A stretch of 64,000 bases of DNA. Origin: Notamacropus eugenii (Eukaryota; Chordata; Mammalia; Diprotodontia; Macropodidae). The first letter of the stretch is position 1. Every line of letters begins with the position of its first letter. Below the pieces are notes generated by a model. It was not told where the DNA came from. It ran no database searches and saw only the letters and a program-made list of their open reading frames with translations. The position numbers were made by a program, and so were the translations under genes. The stretch spans positions 136,642,750 through 136,706,749 of the forward strand of contig NC_092878.1 in assembly GCF_028372415.1 (NCBI RefSeq), read 5' to 3'. This document shows positions 28,595-43,500 of the stretch, in pieces.

Positions 28595-31500
28595 AAAAAC
28601 CAATTAATAACAAAGATTCATCATTATAACTTAAAAACCTAGCACATGTCTCACTGATGGTGTGTGAGTTCATACATGAAGAATAACAACATGATGGACC
28701 ACTGGCTCAACTGTGTATTTTAGAAAAACTCTCAGAATCACTAGGCATGGTTAGTCAATGCTTCTTTTTTTCTATTTAAAAAAAAAAACCTCCCTTCTTC
28801 TAGGAGAGCATGGTAAAAAAAATAATGGATCTAAAGTAAAAGAACTTGGGTTTCAAATGATAACTTTCCTATTTATTAGATGTGTGACCTCAAAGTATGA
28901 ACAAAATTCCCAAATGTGGATTATTTAATACCTACCTCAGGAGGTAAAGATAAATTAGATAAACATAAAATAGGTAATAATATAACTATTGTATGGGTTC
29001 AAAACAAAATAGGTGGCTATAAAGTTAATCTATTATTTCTTTCTGAAAGCAGTAAGGAACTGTAAGCATTTGGAGAGGGAAGGTACCTAGCAATCAAGGC
29101 AATCAGAAAAGAGTTCATGTAGAAGGTGATTTGTGAACTGTCTTGAACAAGAGGTATTCACCATGAGACAGAGACAAGGAAAAGAGAGAAGGCCAGTTTG
29201 GATGGACTGAAGGAGGGAGGGAGAAGATGGTTGTTGGTAGGAACCAAAGAAATTAAAAAGTAAACAAAAGAGTTTATACTTGATATTAGAAGGAAAAAAG
29301 GACCCACTGAAACTGAGTTGAAAAATGACTTCCGTTCAAGTTTCCCCTCTGATACTGGTTGTATCAGCAAGTCACAAGCTCTAGACAGCTCTCCAAGACT
29401 ATAAATTGGAGAAGAAACACTGAGTGTGCTTCCTCATCAAGGAGGAGATCCTTGTACCAATTAACATCACAGGTTCAAACCTTACCCCTATCCCTATTCC
29501 ATGAACCATTCGCAAAGCATAAAAGCTTATTATTCCCCTCAGAGTCTGGCACACTGCTTGGCAAACAACAAGACAGAATCTCAAAATTGTAAAGGAACTT
29601 GAAAAGTTTCCAGTTTTACCAGTACCTTAAACAAAAATGTCCCTAAGTCATCCCTGACAATTGTCATCTAGTCTTTACTTAAAGACTTCTAGTGAGGGGA
29701 AACATGATCATTCTGCTTCTGGACAGCTCCTGTTTGGTTATTTTTCTTTATATCTAGTCCAAACCTGACTCTCTACTGTGTGCACTTGATAAATGTTGAA
29801 TGAATCTGGGAAAGGATTAATTTTATGTCATTATCTTAAGTACTTCATGAAATTGGATGAAGGTCTTAAGATAGAGGATTAAAGACACACAGGAAAATAA
29901 TACACTATTGGGCAATTATCACTAATAAAATGGCATAAAGGAAAGTATGCAAACTATAATAATAAAGAGTTCAACAAGGTTAATATCAATTCTGCTGAGC
30001 CAAGTTACAACTAATCACTTTCAAGCTATTTCTGAAAATAAGAGAACATCGTTTTTAAACCTGGAAGCTTCCAAGCCACCAAATGAAGAGACATAAACAG
30101 GTACCAAACTTGGAAAGACCAAAAAGCAACCCAGAATTAATATTAAGGTAAATAAGAACTATTAAGAAATATGAGTATCAAATGGCTAATATTCACATTT
30201 CCATTTCAATGATTCCTAAAAATTCTGGAAGAATAACGTAAGAAGCAAAGAAGCAAGTTTGAGTTTAATAACAATTTAACAGAAGTTCTAAATTTTATTT
30301 ATTTTTTTAAAAACAAATTTAGCTTCTTTTCAAATTACATTTTGAAACGTGAAATAACTAAAACCAATGGCTGCTACAACTAAATTCTCTTACCACAGAT
30401 GTGGTTTAAAATCACACATGCTTTAACAGAAAGTTTAGTAACTGCAAATAAATTTCACAAAAAATCTAGTAGTTTTTCATGTAGGTCCATATACTAAAAA
30501 TTCAAGATTGCAATTTTTAATCAAGAAATTTAACACAAACTTCTATAAACCAGAAATATTTAAACTCAACCTACAGGTCTAATGGTGAAGTGACATGGTT
30601 TCAGTAAATATAGTTTCAATAATTTATAATATAGTTATAATATAATAGTTTTATCAATTTATATTAGTTATATTGTATTAATAACATAATTGACAAAATT
30701 TTATACTCAGAGGATATCATGGTATTATTAAGCCTAAATTAATCAAGCCTGGTCTGACAATACAGTGTAACATACATTTCCTATTCAGCAGGATCCATAT
30801 GTAAACATACACAAGTATGTAAGAGTGTAGCAGAGCTTCAATCCTCACAGTTAGCTTCACAAATAAAATATTGTTCTATGGTCACAGACTGGACCCTTTA
30901 ATCATGGCCTTCAGTCACCAAGACTGAGCTGGGAAGTGAAATCCAACCCAGCAAGTTACTAGAAAAAAAGAAAAACTAATCACCTACTGAGAGTGGGTCA
31001 GGAACATCATCTTTGCATATGAAGGACAGCAGCACATGAATAGAGGACTCTAAGTGGAAAATGTGTATCAAGAAGGCTTCTTTCTATACACTTTAAAGCA
31101 AGAATTACTCTTATCTGACAAATTAACTAATAAGATATTCCGGAGCCTCTAATCCATTCTCATAAGCAGTAGTTACACTTGTATAAAAAGCTTACAAATT
31201 TACATATGACAATAAGCTTTTATCTTATCCTCACCATCACTTTGAAACAGGCTAGAATCTCCAAACTGGAAAGGAACTTGAACAGTTTCTGGTATCATCT
31301 TCATTTTAGATGACAAAATAAGAGATTCACATAAGCTGATCTGTCCAAAGCTACAAAAGCCATCAATGAGGGGGCCAATACTTCTTTGCAAACCACTTCT
31401 CCACTGGAGAGTCCAAAAACAAATTACACCCACTATAAAAGCTATTTTATTTAGGATGTTGGGGGAAAAGTGCTTTCTTAAACTTGGAAAAAGTTTATCT

Positions 31501-34500
31501 GCATTAATCCCAAATGGCAGAAGTCTCACAGATTCTATCACTGTCCATAGGAAAAGACAAATAAATAGCATTTACAGATGAAGCCAAAATTTGCAAAGTA
31601 CCTACAATTCAGAACTTGGCCCAATGGAATACAAAAAGCATTGATCTAGGAGAAATCACACTATTCCCAATCTGCCACTAATTAGCCATGTGACCTTAGA
31701 CAAGTCTGTCCAAGTGTCAGTTTCCTCATTTGTAAAATGTAGAGTTTTAAGTGGGATAATTTATAAGGGCCTTTTCTTGTTCTAAAATTACCAGATTCTT
31801 AGTCTTACTGGCTAGAAAATCCCTGCCCCCCCCTCTGCCAAGTCTAGTCCAATTAGGTTTTTTGGTTAAATGTTAGTTTATTATTGGACTGAAAATTTTT
31901 ATTAGTATACCAGGCTAACAGTTTCTGTTATATGGATAATACACTGGAAATTATCTTTCATTTTACAGGTGTGTGTATGTGTGCACATGCACGCATGTGT
32001 GTGTACCTGCAAAGTTGTATGTATCTAAAGAGGGAAATATCAAAAGCACAGAAAAACTCTGACTCTTTTAATATCAAAAATAGACAACTGAGAGACAAAA
32101 TCAATAACTACAAAGCCACATGCACTCGCTATTCCATGTAGACAAAATCTATGGGTCTACTATATAGAAATTGAGGGAATCCTCAACAAGAAGGGAATAA
32201 GCAGGCTTTTGCAAGCAATATTCAACAATGGATATCTTTACCATCTCAAAACTGAAAGCTGTAAAGCATGTATAAATGAGTGATGTTTAACATACAAAAC
32301 ACCACTGATTTAGTAGAACAAAACAATGCCATACAAGTTTATAAGTTCTTTTATGGTAGCAAAATATTTCCAAAATAATTCAAAAGAATCATTTGAAGAC
32401 ATAAATATCCCTAAGGGGGGGTGCCTGATCAAAATACTGTACGGTGTATGAATGCAATGCAAAACTATCATAATGCTGGTAAGAAATGATCAGAAGTATA
32501 AGCTTCAGAGAAGCCTGAAAAGACTTTTATGAACTGATACAAAATAATATAAGCAACATTTTTCAGACCAATTTTCAATAGTCATAAAATTGAAAGAGGC
32601 AAAGACTACAAGGTCTCACTTGTGCTCAGTGTTTAAAGCCTATTTTAACAACTCCAATATATGAAAGCTCTTTCCCTGTAAGTTACTTCCTAAGCATTTG
32701 TTCAAAAAAATTCATATAAAATTCCTTACAAGATATAATGGAAACAACTTTTAACAACTCTATTATCATAAACACTAAAAGTGTTTGTCATTATCTCAGT
32801 AGCTGTTGTTGCTACTGGATTTTTACACTGAGAAATGCTATATTCCAGCACAATAGTTGAGGGATTGGGGGAACAGCCAACGACTTGGGAATGAGGGGAG
32901 GGGAGAGGGTGCTGCTCCTAGGTCTCTCAGATTTACCATATGTGGCAGTTAAGCAATTTTAGTGGTACTGGTGAGGATGGAGAGACCTTTCTCCAAAGGT
33001 TGCTTCACTGAATGATGACTATAGTGACCAATCTGGTAGCAAAACTGTTGGTCTTGGGAGCGTTGCTATTCTCTGGGAAGGTAGAAGACTGCAGGTTGGA
33101 TTTCTGGAAATAATAAAACTTTTTTAATAACCTCAAGATTCCCATAAAAACAAAGGCCTATCATTTTAATACTAACATTTTGCAGGTTTTGCTACATGAA
33201 AGAGATGCAGAATATCTCTAAAGAGCTAAAAATGAGTATCATACAGAAGACAACTGAGAGAAAGTAAGGCCTTCTTGCCTAGATGAATACTGAAATGGGA
33301 AGCAGACCTGCCCAGCTCCCACATACTTACTTACTGCAGCAAAACTCTGAAATCCACTTTACATCAGGCTAAATAATGAACAAATTTATCCAATGTGAAA
33401 CTATATTAAACAACTTCTTCAACCACAAACTACAAAAAAATCAGCCATAAGTCAACAGGTAATAACAAAGGGGTACTCTCCAGCACAACTAAAGTTACCC
33501 AGTGCTGGGTAGCCCTGAAGACCACAGACTAGGTACTTATATATAGCCTGGCAAGGTTCAGTGGCTTGAGGCAGTAATAAGGAATTCCCAAAGAAACCAA
33601 GGAGTGGGGACCTTAGCCAAACCCTAACGGAGCCCTTGCCACAGAAATGACAGCCTAATAAAGCTCAAGCAAAGTGGGATATTTTTTTTGGTTGTTTTCA
33701 TTCTGAAGGTCAGTTTCCCCAGGGTCACTGAAAACATCTGAAGGACCGATTGCCTTTGAACCCTGATAATTCACAGCTGTGCTAAGTTTCATGCCTACTG
33801 ACTGAGCCAATCAGGGAAGGAGGCTTTGATATATATTCTAGGAGGTTGGCATTTTGCTTTCGGGAAAGAAATTTTGCTTATGAGAAGGACCTTTTGATTA
33901 CCTGGATGGGACAAGGTCTCCCTCCCCCCACTCAGATGTTGTTGGTGCTCCCCTATCTGGTGGTGTATGTAGGTGGTTGTATTATTTTGTTCAGACAGTA
34001 GGAGCCCTGTCTGTTGATCTTTGTACAAATTTCTGTTTGTATTTTCTCCACGTTCAAGGCACTGACCTTTCCCCTGAACAAGGGAACGTAATTCAAGTAA
34101 GATTGTTGACCCACTTCCCTTTAGAAAAGCAGATCAAAGAACCTGCACTAGCAGGCCATTCTGGCTATGCTAGGGTGCCTGCTACTACACAGCCCCAGAC
34201 CAAGGAGTTCTGAGGTTTGAAGATGACAGAGAGCAGTTAAGCTTGCCCCAGATTAAGAGCTCCAAATCTGGAAGTAAATAAAGCCAGAGAAGTCAACATC
34301 AAAAATTAGTACAAATCAGTAAGGCCTCAAAAAGACTTAAATCTGTAAAAACTGCAAGCAAAAAATCAAAGGGAAAAAAAAGATTTTCCATAAGGACTGC
34401 ATGAATAACTAAAAGAAATGATGAAGCCAGAGATAAAATATGAAATAAGAGTTCTCAAAGAAAGGTCTGGAAGGAAAACATCTCAGTAGAAAACCTAGCC

Positions 34501-37500
34501 CAACTAATCCTGAAAACTAGAACAAAACTAGAAATCAATGACTTCATGAGACAGCAAGAACTAGACAAACTCAATTTCATAAATATTACCTTCCATGTCA
34601 AATAAAAATGCTACAGGCAGCCAGAAAGCAGTAGTTCAAACATTATGAACTACAGTCAGAATTACCAAAGACTTAACACCTACTACTTCGAATACAGTAT
34701 CTCAAAAAGATATAGACCAAAAGATTTGCCCTGCACAGCTGGCTAAGTGAACCATTAACAGATTAGACACTTTCAAAAATTTCTGATGAAATGACGAGAG
34801 CCCGGTGGGAACCTAGAAAGGTAAAGCTATCTGAGCAATTGTAATGATGGTGTATGTGGTGTTAACATTTTAATGAAGGGGGCGGGGAGAAGAGAGAAAC
34901 AAGCACACCACCAGAACTTTAGATCTTCAGAGGGTACTGAGGGAGTTGTAAATAAGAAAAACAGATTCTGCTGTTTGTTTGGTTCAATTCTATGAGTTTG
35001 AAGAGGGACAAGAAAAGGTAACAGGGACAAACTGGTACAGAAAGGAAGAAGACAGAACTTGCTGTTTCTCATAATAGGTTGCATGAGAAGAATATACAAA
35101 CGTAGTAGGAAATCAGAAGTCAACTGAACATTCTCATCTGAAATGGACAAAGAATCAAATATATTAAACTCAATGAAAATAACAGGGATAAGAAAAGGGT
35201 TATTTATCAAGAGGGAGGGATAACACTAAGAAAGGAACAGTCAAAAGAAACAGCAAAAGAAACTTCCTGATGCTGAAGGGGAGAGGAAAAAAGAAAATCA
35301 AAGAGCTACAAACTAAAAAGGGTGTGGGTGTGGTAGATGAATGAGTGTATGTAAATATTGTGCCATAAGAAATGTCAGAGAGATGATTTTAGGGAATCCT
35401 GGGTAAAATGAAGCAGAAACAATACAACACTTCCTACAAGGACAGCAACACTGCAAAGAAAAACAATTTTGAAAGAATGCAGAACTCTAATTTGATGCCC
35501 AGCATCTTTTGTGTATGTCTCTTGTTCACTGATCACACAGCTGCCACCTCATGTGGCAAGCCTTCATCACTTCACGGGTTTTCCAGCTTTAAGTCTTTAC
35601 CCATTTCAATCCATCTTTCACTCAGCTCCCAGTGATCTTCCTATGAAGCATAGGTCCGACCATATCACCCTTCTACTCAATAAACTCCACTAACTCCCTA
35701 TTATTCCCCAGCATCCAATATAAAATCCTGTCTGGCTTTTAAAGCTTTTCATAACCTCATCCCCTCCCAGCTCTCTAGTCTGCCCCCCTAGCCCCCAATA
35801 CAGTCTGCAAACCCTTTATCTCTGAACTTGGTGGACTTACCTTTCTGGAGTTATTAAGCTTCACACCCCTCCACTCACCGTGAAAAGGACACAACGGCCT
35901 CCGAGTCATTCTTCAAACATTCCATCTCCTAAATTCCTCTTCATGGGGTGTCCCCCAAGCCTAAAATACTCTCCCCTCTGGACTTCCTCCTTTAAGACAG
36001 CTCAATTCCCACTTTCACTAAAAGGCCTTTTTCTTGGCACCCCCCATCTCTCCACTGATACTCTAAGATTACCTCCTTTTTATACTATATAATCTTAAAC
36101 ATCCATCACTGATTTCATGTTGTCACCTCCATTAGCATGCGAAATCCTTTACAGCAGGGATCCAGTTCTTGACTTTCTTTGTATCCTGAGCACTTAATAC
36201 ACAGCCTGGCATATGATTAATACACAGCACTACCACCTCCAGATTAAGTCTTCCAGAGGAACTCTGACGACACCTGTCACCTCACTGCCTGACAAGGAGG
36301 ATAGACAGGGTCACTATGTAGATTTGTTTTGCTCAACTGTATTTCCTTGTTACAAAGGAGTTGGTTCATTTTTTTTTCTCTCAGTTTCTAATGGGGGATA
36401 AGGAGATGAGGGGTTATCGAGAGAGATACAAAAAGGAGGCCTCTAGAACTTTTTAAATGAACAAAAAGAAACAGAAGGAAGCTCAGGGGACAAAAAGGAG
36501 ACAAGGCAAGACGGTTTTGAAATGAACATGAAGTAGATTTAAGTTTCTTACAGAATCTTTTTTCTGCTGTGTGTATGGAAAGGTCTTTTAAGTAGACTTT
36601 TTTAAATTTTTAATTAAATTGAATTTGAAATTAAATTAAATTTCAAATTAATTTTTAATTTTCAAAAAAAGTCAATGGAGATGAATATAATGGACATAAG
36701 ATAACGTGTAGCACATAAGCACCAAAAAACTCCAAAGAAGAAATGAAGAACTGCTTCATATTCATTTCAAAATTGTCTTGCTTGTCTGTGCTTCCTTCTG
36801 AACTTCTTTCTTTTGGATTAAATTAAATCCGTTTGGATTAAAATTCAATAAAAAGCTTAGCATTTTTTCCCAAAGACAACAGGGATACATTCAATCATCA
36901 AAATGATGATTCCTCAGATTCCCTGTCAAGGAAGGACCTAGGTGACAGAACTTCAGACAGCCCTGGTAGAAGACACTTGTGTCCAGGAAGCCCAATCTTC
37001 TTCCTCCAGGAAAGCAAAAATCTCTTCCCAATCAACAGTCTTCTGATAACATGAATAACACTTTGCATGTGGATAACTTTATACGTTTCTATTTACTTTC
37101 ACATAACATAAATCTTACCCGGTCTCATCCAAACATATTTTTTAGCCTTGCAAAGAACAAAAATTTTACAAGAGTTTATACAATACAACCTAATGGCATA
37201 TGCCATTGTATTGAATAAAACTGGTATTGAATAAATTTGGTATTGAATAAACTCCTCTAAAATTTTGTATGTTAAAGAGGGAAAAGACAGTTTCTGTGGC
37301 AGCTAATAGTGACCTAATCCAAGTATTATCATGATCCATTTACTTACTGCCTAGGAAAACCAGAAGAGAGACTAGAAAAGCTATGCAACAGCCTAGAAAT
37401 TAAGGCTGAAGGAGGAATATTAAAAAGAAATGCATTAATGTATAATACAATCAATACTGATTTTACCTTTCTTGTCTAAATTGATGATAAACTATCAAAC

Positions 37501-40500
37501 TATGACACATGTAAGATTAAGAGTTCAAAACATCAAAAATTGAATGCTAAGGCAAAACACTAAACACAAATCTTGCAAATAAAAATATACAACAAATCAC
37601 AGAAGTAAATACTCTTCTTGTAGTATTTCAGATCTACCACTAAACTTAAGCACTAGTTATTTGGCAACACAAAAATCATCTAAATACAGTAACATATTTC
37701 AGTTCTAACTCAAGTGCATAAAGAGATTTCCTAATGTCTTTAAGGACAGTTCATTTTCAGCAATATCAACTTTATTCCTAAGGTTGGAGTGTTATTTTAT
37801 GCATAAATCCTTCCTGAGAATTACCTACTTGGTATTAAAGCACTGACAAAATAAAGATACTTTACTATCTTTTAGTTGTTATCACTATTATCTCCCCATT
37901 ATTGCCTACAATTGTACATTACAGGAAACCAGCACATTAATGGTGAAAGCTATAGAATCGAAATTCTACTTAGATGACCATTTGAGAAGGATTTCTTAAT
38001 AAAAATAGTACCAGTCTTTATAGCCACCTTGATGACTGCCATTAAGTACAGCATTTAAAACTACAACTCCCGCAAATATAAATGGCTAACTTTGATTTTA
38101 AAGATTTCCTATTCACATGCAACAAGTAATTGTTATGCTCTTTTACAAGTTCCCCAAACAGTAGGAAATTTTACCAATCACCATGTATCTATTTACCAAA
38201 CAATGTAATTTTATTAACAATTAATAGCCTAGGGAAATTACTTTTTTATTTTTTCACATGAAAACTGCAAATCTATTACGTACAACTTGCTTTCTCTTTT
38301 AAATACATAATCAAGTCATTATGTAACTTTCATCCCTCCCAACCCCTGTGGCTACAATTAGGCCCAAATGTGTGTATACATATATATAAATCCATACTAT
38401 ACATATTTCCATTTATCAGTTTTTTTCTCTGGATGCAGATAGCATCTTCCATCATAACTCCTTTGTAGTTAATCTGAGTATGAAATTGTTCTTTACAAAT
38501 AAATTCTTTCTGGTTTGCACCACCTTCACTGGGCAAAGTGCTATTTTCACCACCAACAAATCTCAATTACAGTCAACTCAAGTAGAATGGGGAAGCAAAA
38601 ATTTATTTCCTTTTAAGACACAATAAAATTTTTGACCAATTATTAATGCATGCTTTCTCGAGTTTATTTGGTCCCCAAACTGAGTGCCATTTTCTTGAGT
38701 TTCTTCTACATTATTTAGAAAATCATTTATTACTGAATATAGGACAATGGCATAGCTTCAAAAATAAGAATAGTTGGGCTTTAAAAAAAAAATCACAAAT
38801 GTTAACATCAAGTACCAACTTAATCAGATGTTGTAAATAGTACCACCCAATAGTATACATTCATTCAAATTAAGAAATATGAATTAGTTATATATTGCAA
38901 GTAGAGGAAATATATAAATGGTAAGCATTCTAGTATTTCAAAGGTTCATTCACAGAATATCAACAGATTTTCTCAGAATACAGCTATCTTTAGGTTACTA
39001 GCATTAAAAAAAAAGTAGGGGAATAAAATGGATTTTAATATGATAAGCATTTGGGGGAGTGGGTGGGAAGACTGGACTCAAGTGATTTCATTAGCATTAG
39101 CTACTCCAGATAAAGAAATCCCTTGGTCAGTTGAGATTAGTACATATCTGCTCCACAATTTGAAGTTGCCTCGGGCCCAGGGATATTAAGTGACTGGCCT
39201 AGGTTCACACCGACAGTATGTCTGACTTGAATGAGGCCTCTTTCCTTATTCCAGATCTGCTGTATCCACTATGTCCCTCTGTAGTCTTGTAAACAATATC
39301 TACCCTAAACTATCATTTTTTTGTAAAGGAGGAACACTAGAAGACATTCCAATAACATCAGAGATAAGGCAAAGATGTCTATTATCACTATTATTTCATA
39401 TAGTACCAGAACTAGCCATAGCAAATAAGACAAAGAGGAAGAAATAAAGAGAATAAACAAAATTATCAATTATTTCTACTGAGATGATATGAAGTTAGAG
39501 AATCTCAGTGATGTGATAAAAAATAACTGGTAAAATAGCAGGATATAAAATTTGCTCACAAAAATCGACATATAAAATAAAAACACACGTAACATACTCC
39601 AAGGGGGAAGAGAGATTCCATGTAAAATAACTACAACATGCATAAAACACAACAGTTAACCTACCCAAAAATATTCATCACTATTAACTACAAAACACCT
39701 TATATTAAATCAAGGAAAACTGAATTGGAAAAATATTCATTGCTTACTTTGCCAATACATATTTTTAAGTGACACTAATGTAGTTAATATGCTACCAAAC
39801 AACCAAAAGGTTACTCAAGAGAACTAAACAAAATAAAAAACAAAAGTGTCAAAGTGATCATAGAAGATGAGATGACTGATCATACATAAAATTTGCTTCT
39901 GCAAGAAAAAATCAATACAGCTACAATAAGAGAAGCAGGTGGTTGGGAAAATTACAGCAAACATTCAAATCAATACAAAACACTGATAAAGCAATTCTTG
40001 AGGACAAAAGAGACATTAAAATATATGAAAATAGACCCTTCTCTGAACGAGACTACATTCTATTAGTGAAAGGGTGTGTTCATCCTTCCTTGCCAAAGAA
40101 GACCATGCCATCAGAGAAATGATGACATGACTTGCACTTGACTTTGTTTTGAGTGAGGGAGGGCTGTGCAGGTCACCAGCTTCACTTCTCCTCCAGAGCC
40201 ATCTGAATCCAGTGACCAGATATTCATCAGGATGACTGGACATGACTCAGGATGAGGCAATTGGAGTTAAGTGACTTGCCCAAGGTCACACTGCTAGTGA
40301 GTGTCTGAGGTGACATTTGAACTCAGGTCCTCCTGACTCTTGCACTGGTGCTCTATCCACTGCACCACCTAGCTGCCCCTAGTGAAAGGGAGAGAGGGGA
40401 AGAACAGGAACAAGGGAAAAGACAACTCAAATATTAGTAAGTAAATACAAAACATATCAGCCAACAAATATTTGAATAGGTGCTTAAGTGCCAGGCGCTG

Positions 40501-43500
40501 TGACACAGACAAAAATGCAAGAATTCCTGCCCTCGTTAGTTTACATCCTATCAATAAGATGCCATGTAGAAGGAAAAAAGGAGGAGGACAGGATCAGGAA
40601 AATCTGTGTCTTGAGCTGGGATTTGAAGTGACCAAAGTAAGAAGAAAATGCTTTCCAGGAATAATGAACAGCCAGTGCAAAGAAATGGGCAACGGAATGT
40701 TGAATATAAGGAACAGTAAAGCCAATATAGAATACCAAAAAAATGATACCAGAGAAGGGGAGCAGGGATTTACATCAGCAACAGGGGGATCAGGAGTAGC
40801 CTGGACAAGACGCCAGAGATGAACACGACGCCAGAGATGAACACTTATGGAGAGAAAACAGCTGGGAGGTCAGCTGGCTGGCACGTAAGAGTACACGGTA
40901 GAAGTAATGGAAAGTCAGTGTAAAAAGATAGGATGGAGCCAGACTGTAAAGGGCTTGAAATGCCACCCAGACAAGGGATTCATGTTTTATCCTAAATACA
41001 ATCAGAGAGGCACTAAAGCTTTTTAAGAGTAACTTGGTCAGGTCTGTGCTTTAGGAACATCAATCTGACAACTGTGTGGAAACTAATTAGGCAGCTACTG
41101 CAGTAGAACAGTCCAGAAGTGGTGATGGCTGAATAACTAGAGAGGAGATTACAATAAGATGTTTGTGGAAATAGACCAAGAGAAGAACAGTGATTGGACG
41201 TTCAGAATGAAGAGCAGAGGATGACTAAGGTTGTGAGCTTCAGTGACTGGAAAATTGGTGGAACCTTTGACAAAGGGAAAGAGATGCTGGGGGTGTAGGA
41301 GGGGATAAATTCAATCTTGTACAAGTCAAGTGTAAGAAGCCTATGGGGGGGGATAGCCAAGATATGTTCTGCAGAGGGTTTATGACAGGGGCACGGGGCT
41401 CAGGAGAGCCATGAAGGCTGGATATGGAGATATGTGAGACTCAGCAATATATATATGGAACTGATACAAACAAGCAGTTTTAAAGAGGAATGCAAACTAT
41501 CAACAATCATATGAATGACAGCAATCACTAATAAACTAGAATTGGACCTGTGACCTCTTTTGTATAGGAAACAAGCAGAGGAGCAAACTTGCTCTCCATC
41601 AATGCAAGTTAGCACCTTCCTTGCAATTTAAGAGTCTTAGGGAACTGCCCACAGCACATGTTAAGACAAAGTGATTTGACCAGGGCCACTATACAGCAGA
41701 CTAAGGACTAAATTTGCTTTTCTAAATACCACAAAAAATGAAAAAAATCAAAGAAAAGTTTCTCTAAATAACAGGTTCATGGTATATTAACATACAGTTA
41801 GGGCTGAAAGACAACCCAAAGGAAGAGGTTAATAAGCAGCCAATTCAACTCAAAATCTGAAATTATACATAAGAACTCTGAGTTCCTTAACCATATAGGT
41901 CCCACCCCCAAGAAACCCAGAAATGTATCCAACAAGAATTTCTTAAGCACCTATAATGTATCATACCTTGTTAGGCACTTAGCATTTCAGTCAAAGAGAA
42001 TCATAAAAACCACATGTCAATGGCTTATATCACTATGTAATTTTAACATGATATGAAATGTCACGCATTATTTACATTATATAATATTATTGGAAAATCT
42101 CACAAAAAAGGAAAACCGTCAAATACACCTATCACCCATACCAGCAATATTTAGTTGTGGCCTAGCCAAGAAATAAGTAAAAGGACAAAAGAGAAAAGTG
42201 ATATTTTGCCTCAAATAATTCACTTTGACAGAAAAACTCTCAAGAAATGAGAAAATAAAATGTTCTCTTTTCACAAAGGAAAACTGAAAAAGAAAGTTTT
42301 ACATATTCTGTGTCCAAGAGACAGGGACCTTAGCCTCAGGAGTAGCTGAATCATTAAGAATACAAAATGCTAGCTTAAGATTTAATCATGATGAATTTAA
42401 GATATCTATACAAAAGCTGTTTTCCTATAAAACATTATAATCAAGTCTGATTCAAACTACACTTCTGTTTACAGAGCTAAGAGATGCAGGTTGCATCATT
42501 ACTAAACCAAACCAAGCCAAACTGAAACCAGGTGAACATACTTATTTGTAAAACTTTTTTTAAAATTACCTAGTAGTCTAGGAAAAAGAAGTTTTTGGTT
42601 TGAAATTAAGTTCAAAGAACAAGAATGAGAATAAAGCAACCTACATTTTAATTACACACTTTACTGAGTCATTAGATAAAACTTGAAATTGTTCTCAAAT
42701 TGTTCTCAAATATTTAGATATTAATAAGTTTGTTTCAGAGTTAAAAACACTATATCCAACACATTGGTATTTTGTAAATCCTAAACCAAAAGGTTACATA
42801 TTTTTTGATGTATCTATTTCCACAAGATCAAATGTTACAAAAGCAGTATCAAAACTCAAATGATTCCAGATACATAGCAGCTTTCTAAATACCTACTTGA
42901 AAAAAGGACAGGTAAAAAGAAATCATGGTAGTAAATGCTCATTGTAAGACTCCCAAGCCACCTGAATCAACATGCTAGTTTTTCAAATTATAGGCTGGTA
43001 TCTGGTAGAATGCAATCCAGAACTGTTTAATCTGTTGTCTGAGTTAGTACTGGCTATGTGGTAATCAAAGCAATACTGTATAGTTTTGAAAATCCCCAAA
43101 TATTAAGAATTCTTTGTGGAACTACACTACTGTTTTAAAAGTTATTTTACTTTACTCCTACTACTACTAACTTGGTTCCAGGGGTAAACTTGTATAGTGA
43201 ACGCTACACAAGGTTCAATTTGACATAGACTTAAAGACCTGCAAATATTTTAAAAGTTAATGCTTTGTTCGTATGTAAAATTAAATATCCTGCCCTCTTT
43301 TTGTAGCAGAACCTTAAGAGTTCTAAAGCTAACAAATTTATTCCCCAACATTTGTACAAACCCTTTATCAACCCTTTATCAAAAAAATCAATGTAAGTGC
43401 AGAAGTAATTTAAAAAACCTACTTTGTGCAAGTCTGGGGGAATCATTCCGTAAGAAGGCCCAGAACAAAGTAATAAGGTATACTAGGAAAAGCATTGAAT

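Noticed and set aside
31200..31571. 123-codon minus-strand frame
   Set aside because: No start context, no splice structure, no recognisable domain and AT-rich intronic sequence; best explained as chance.
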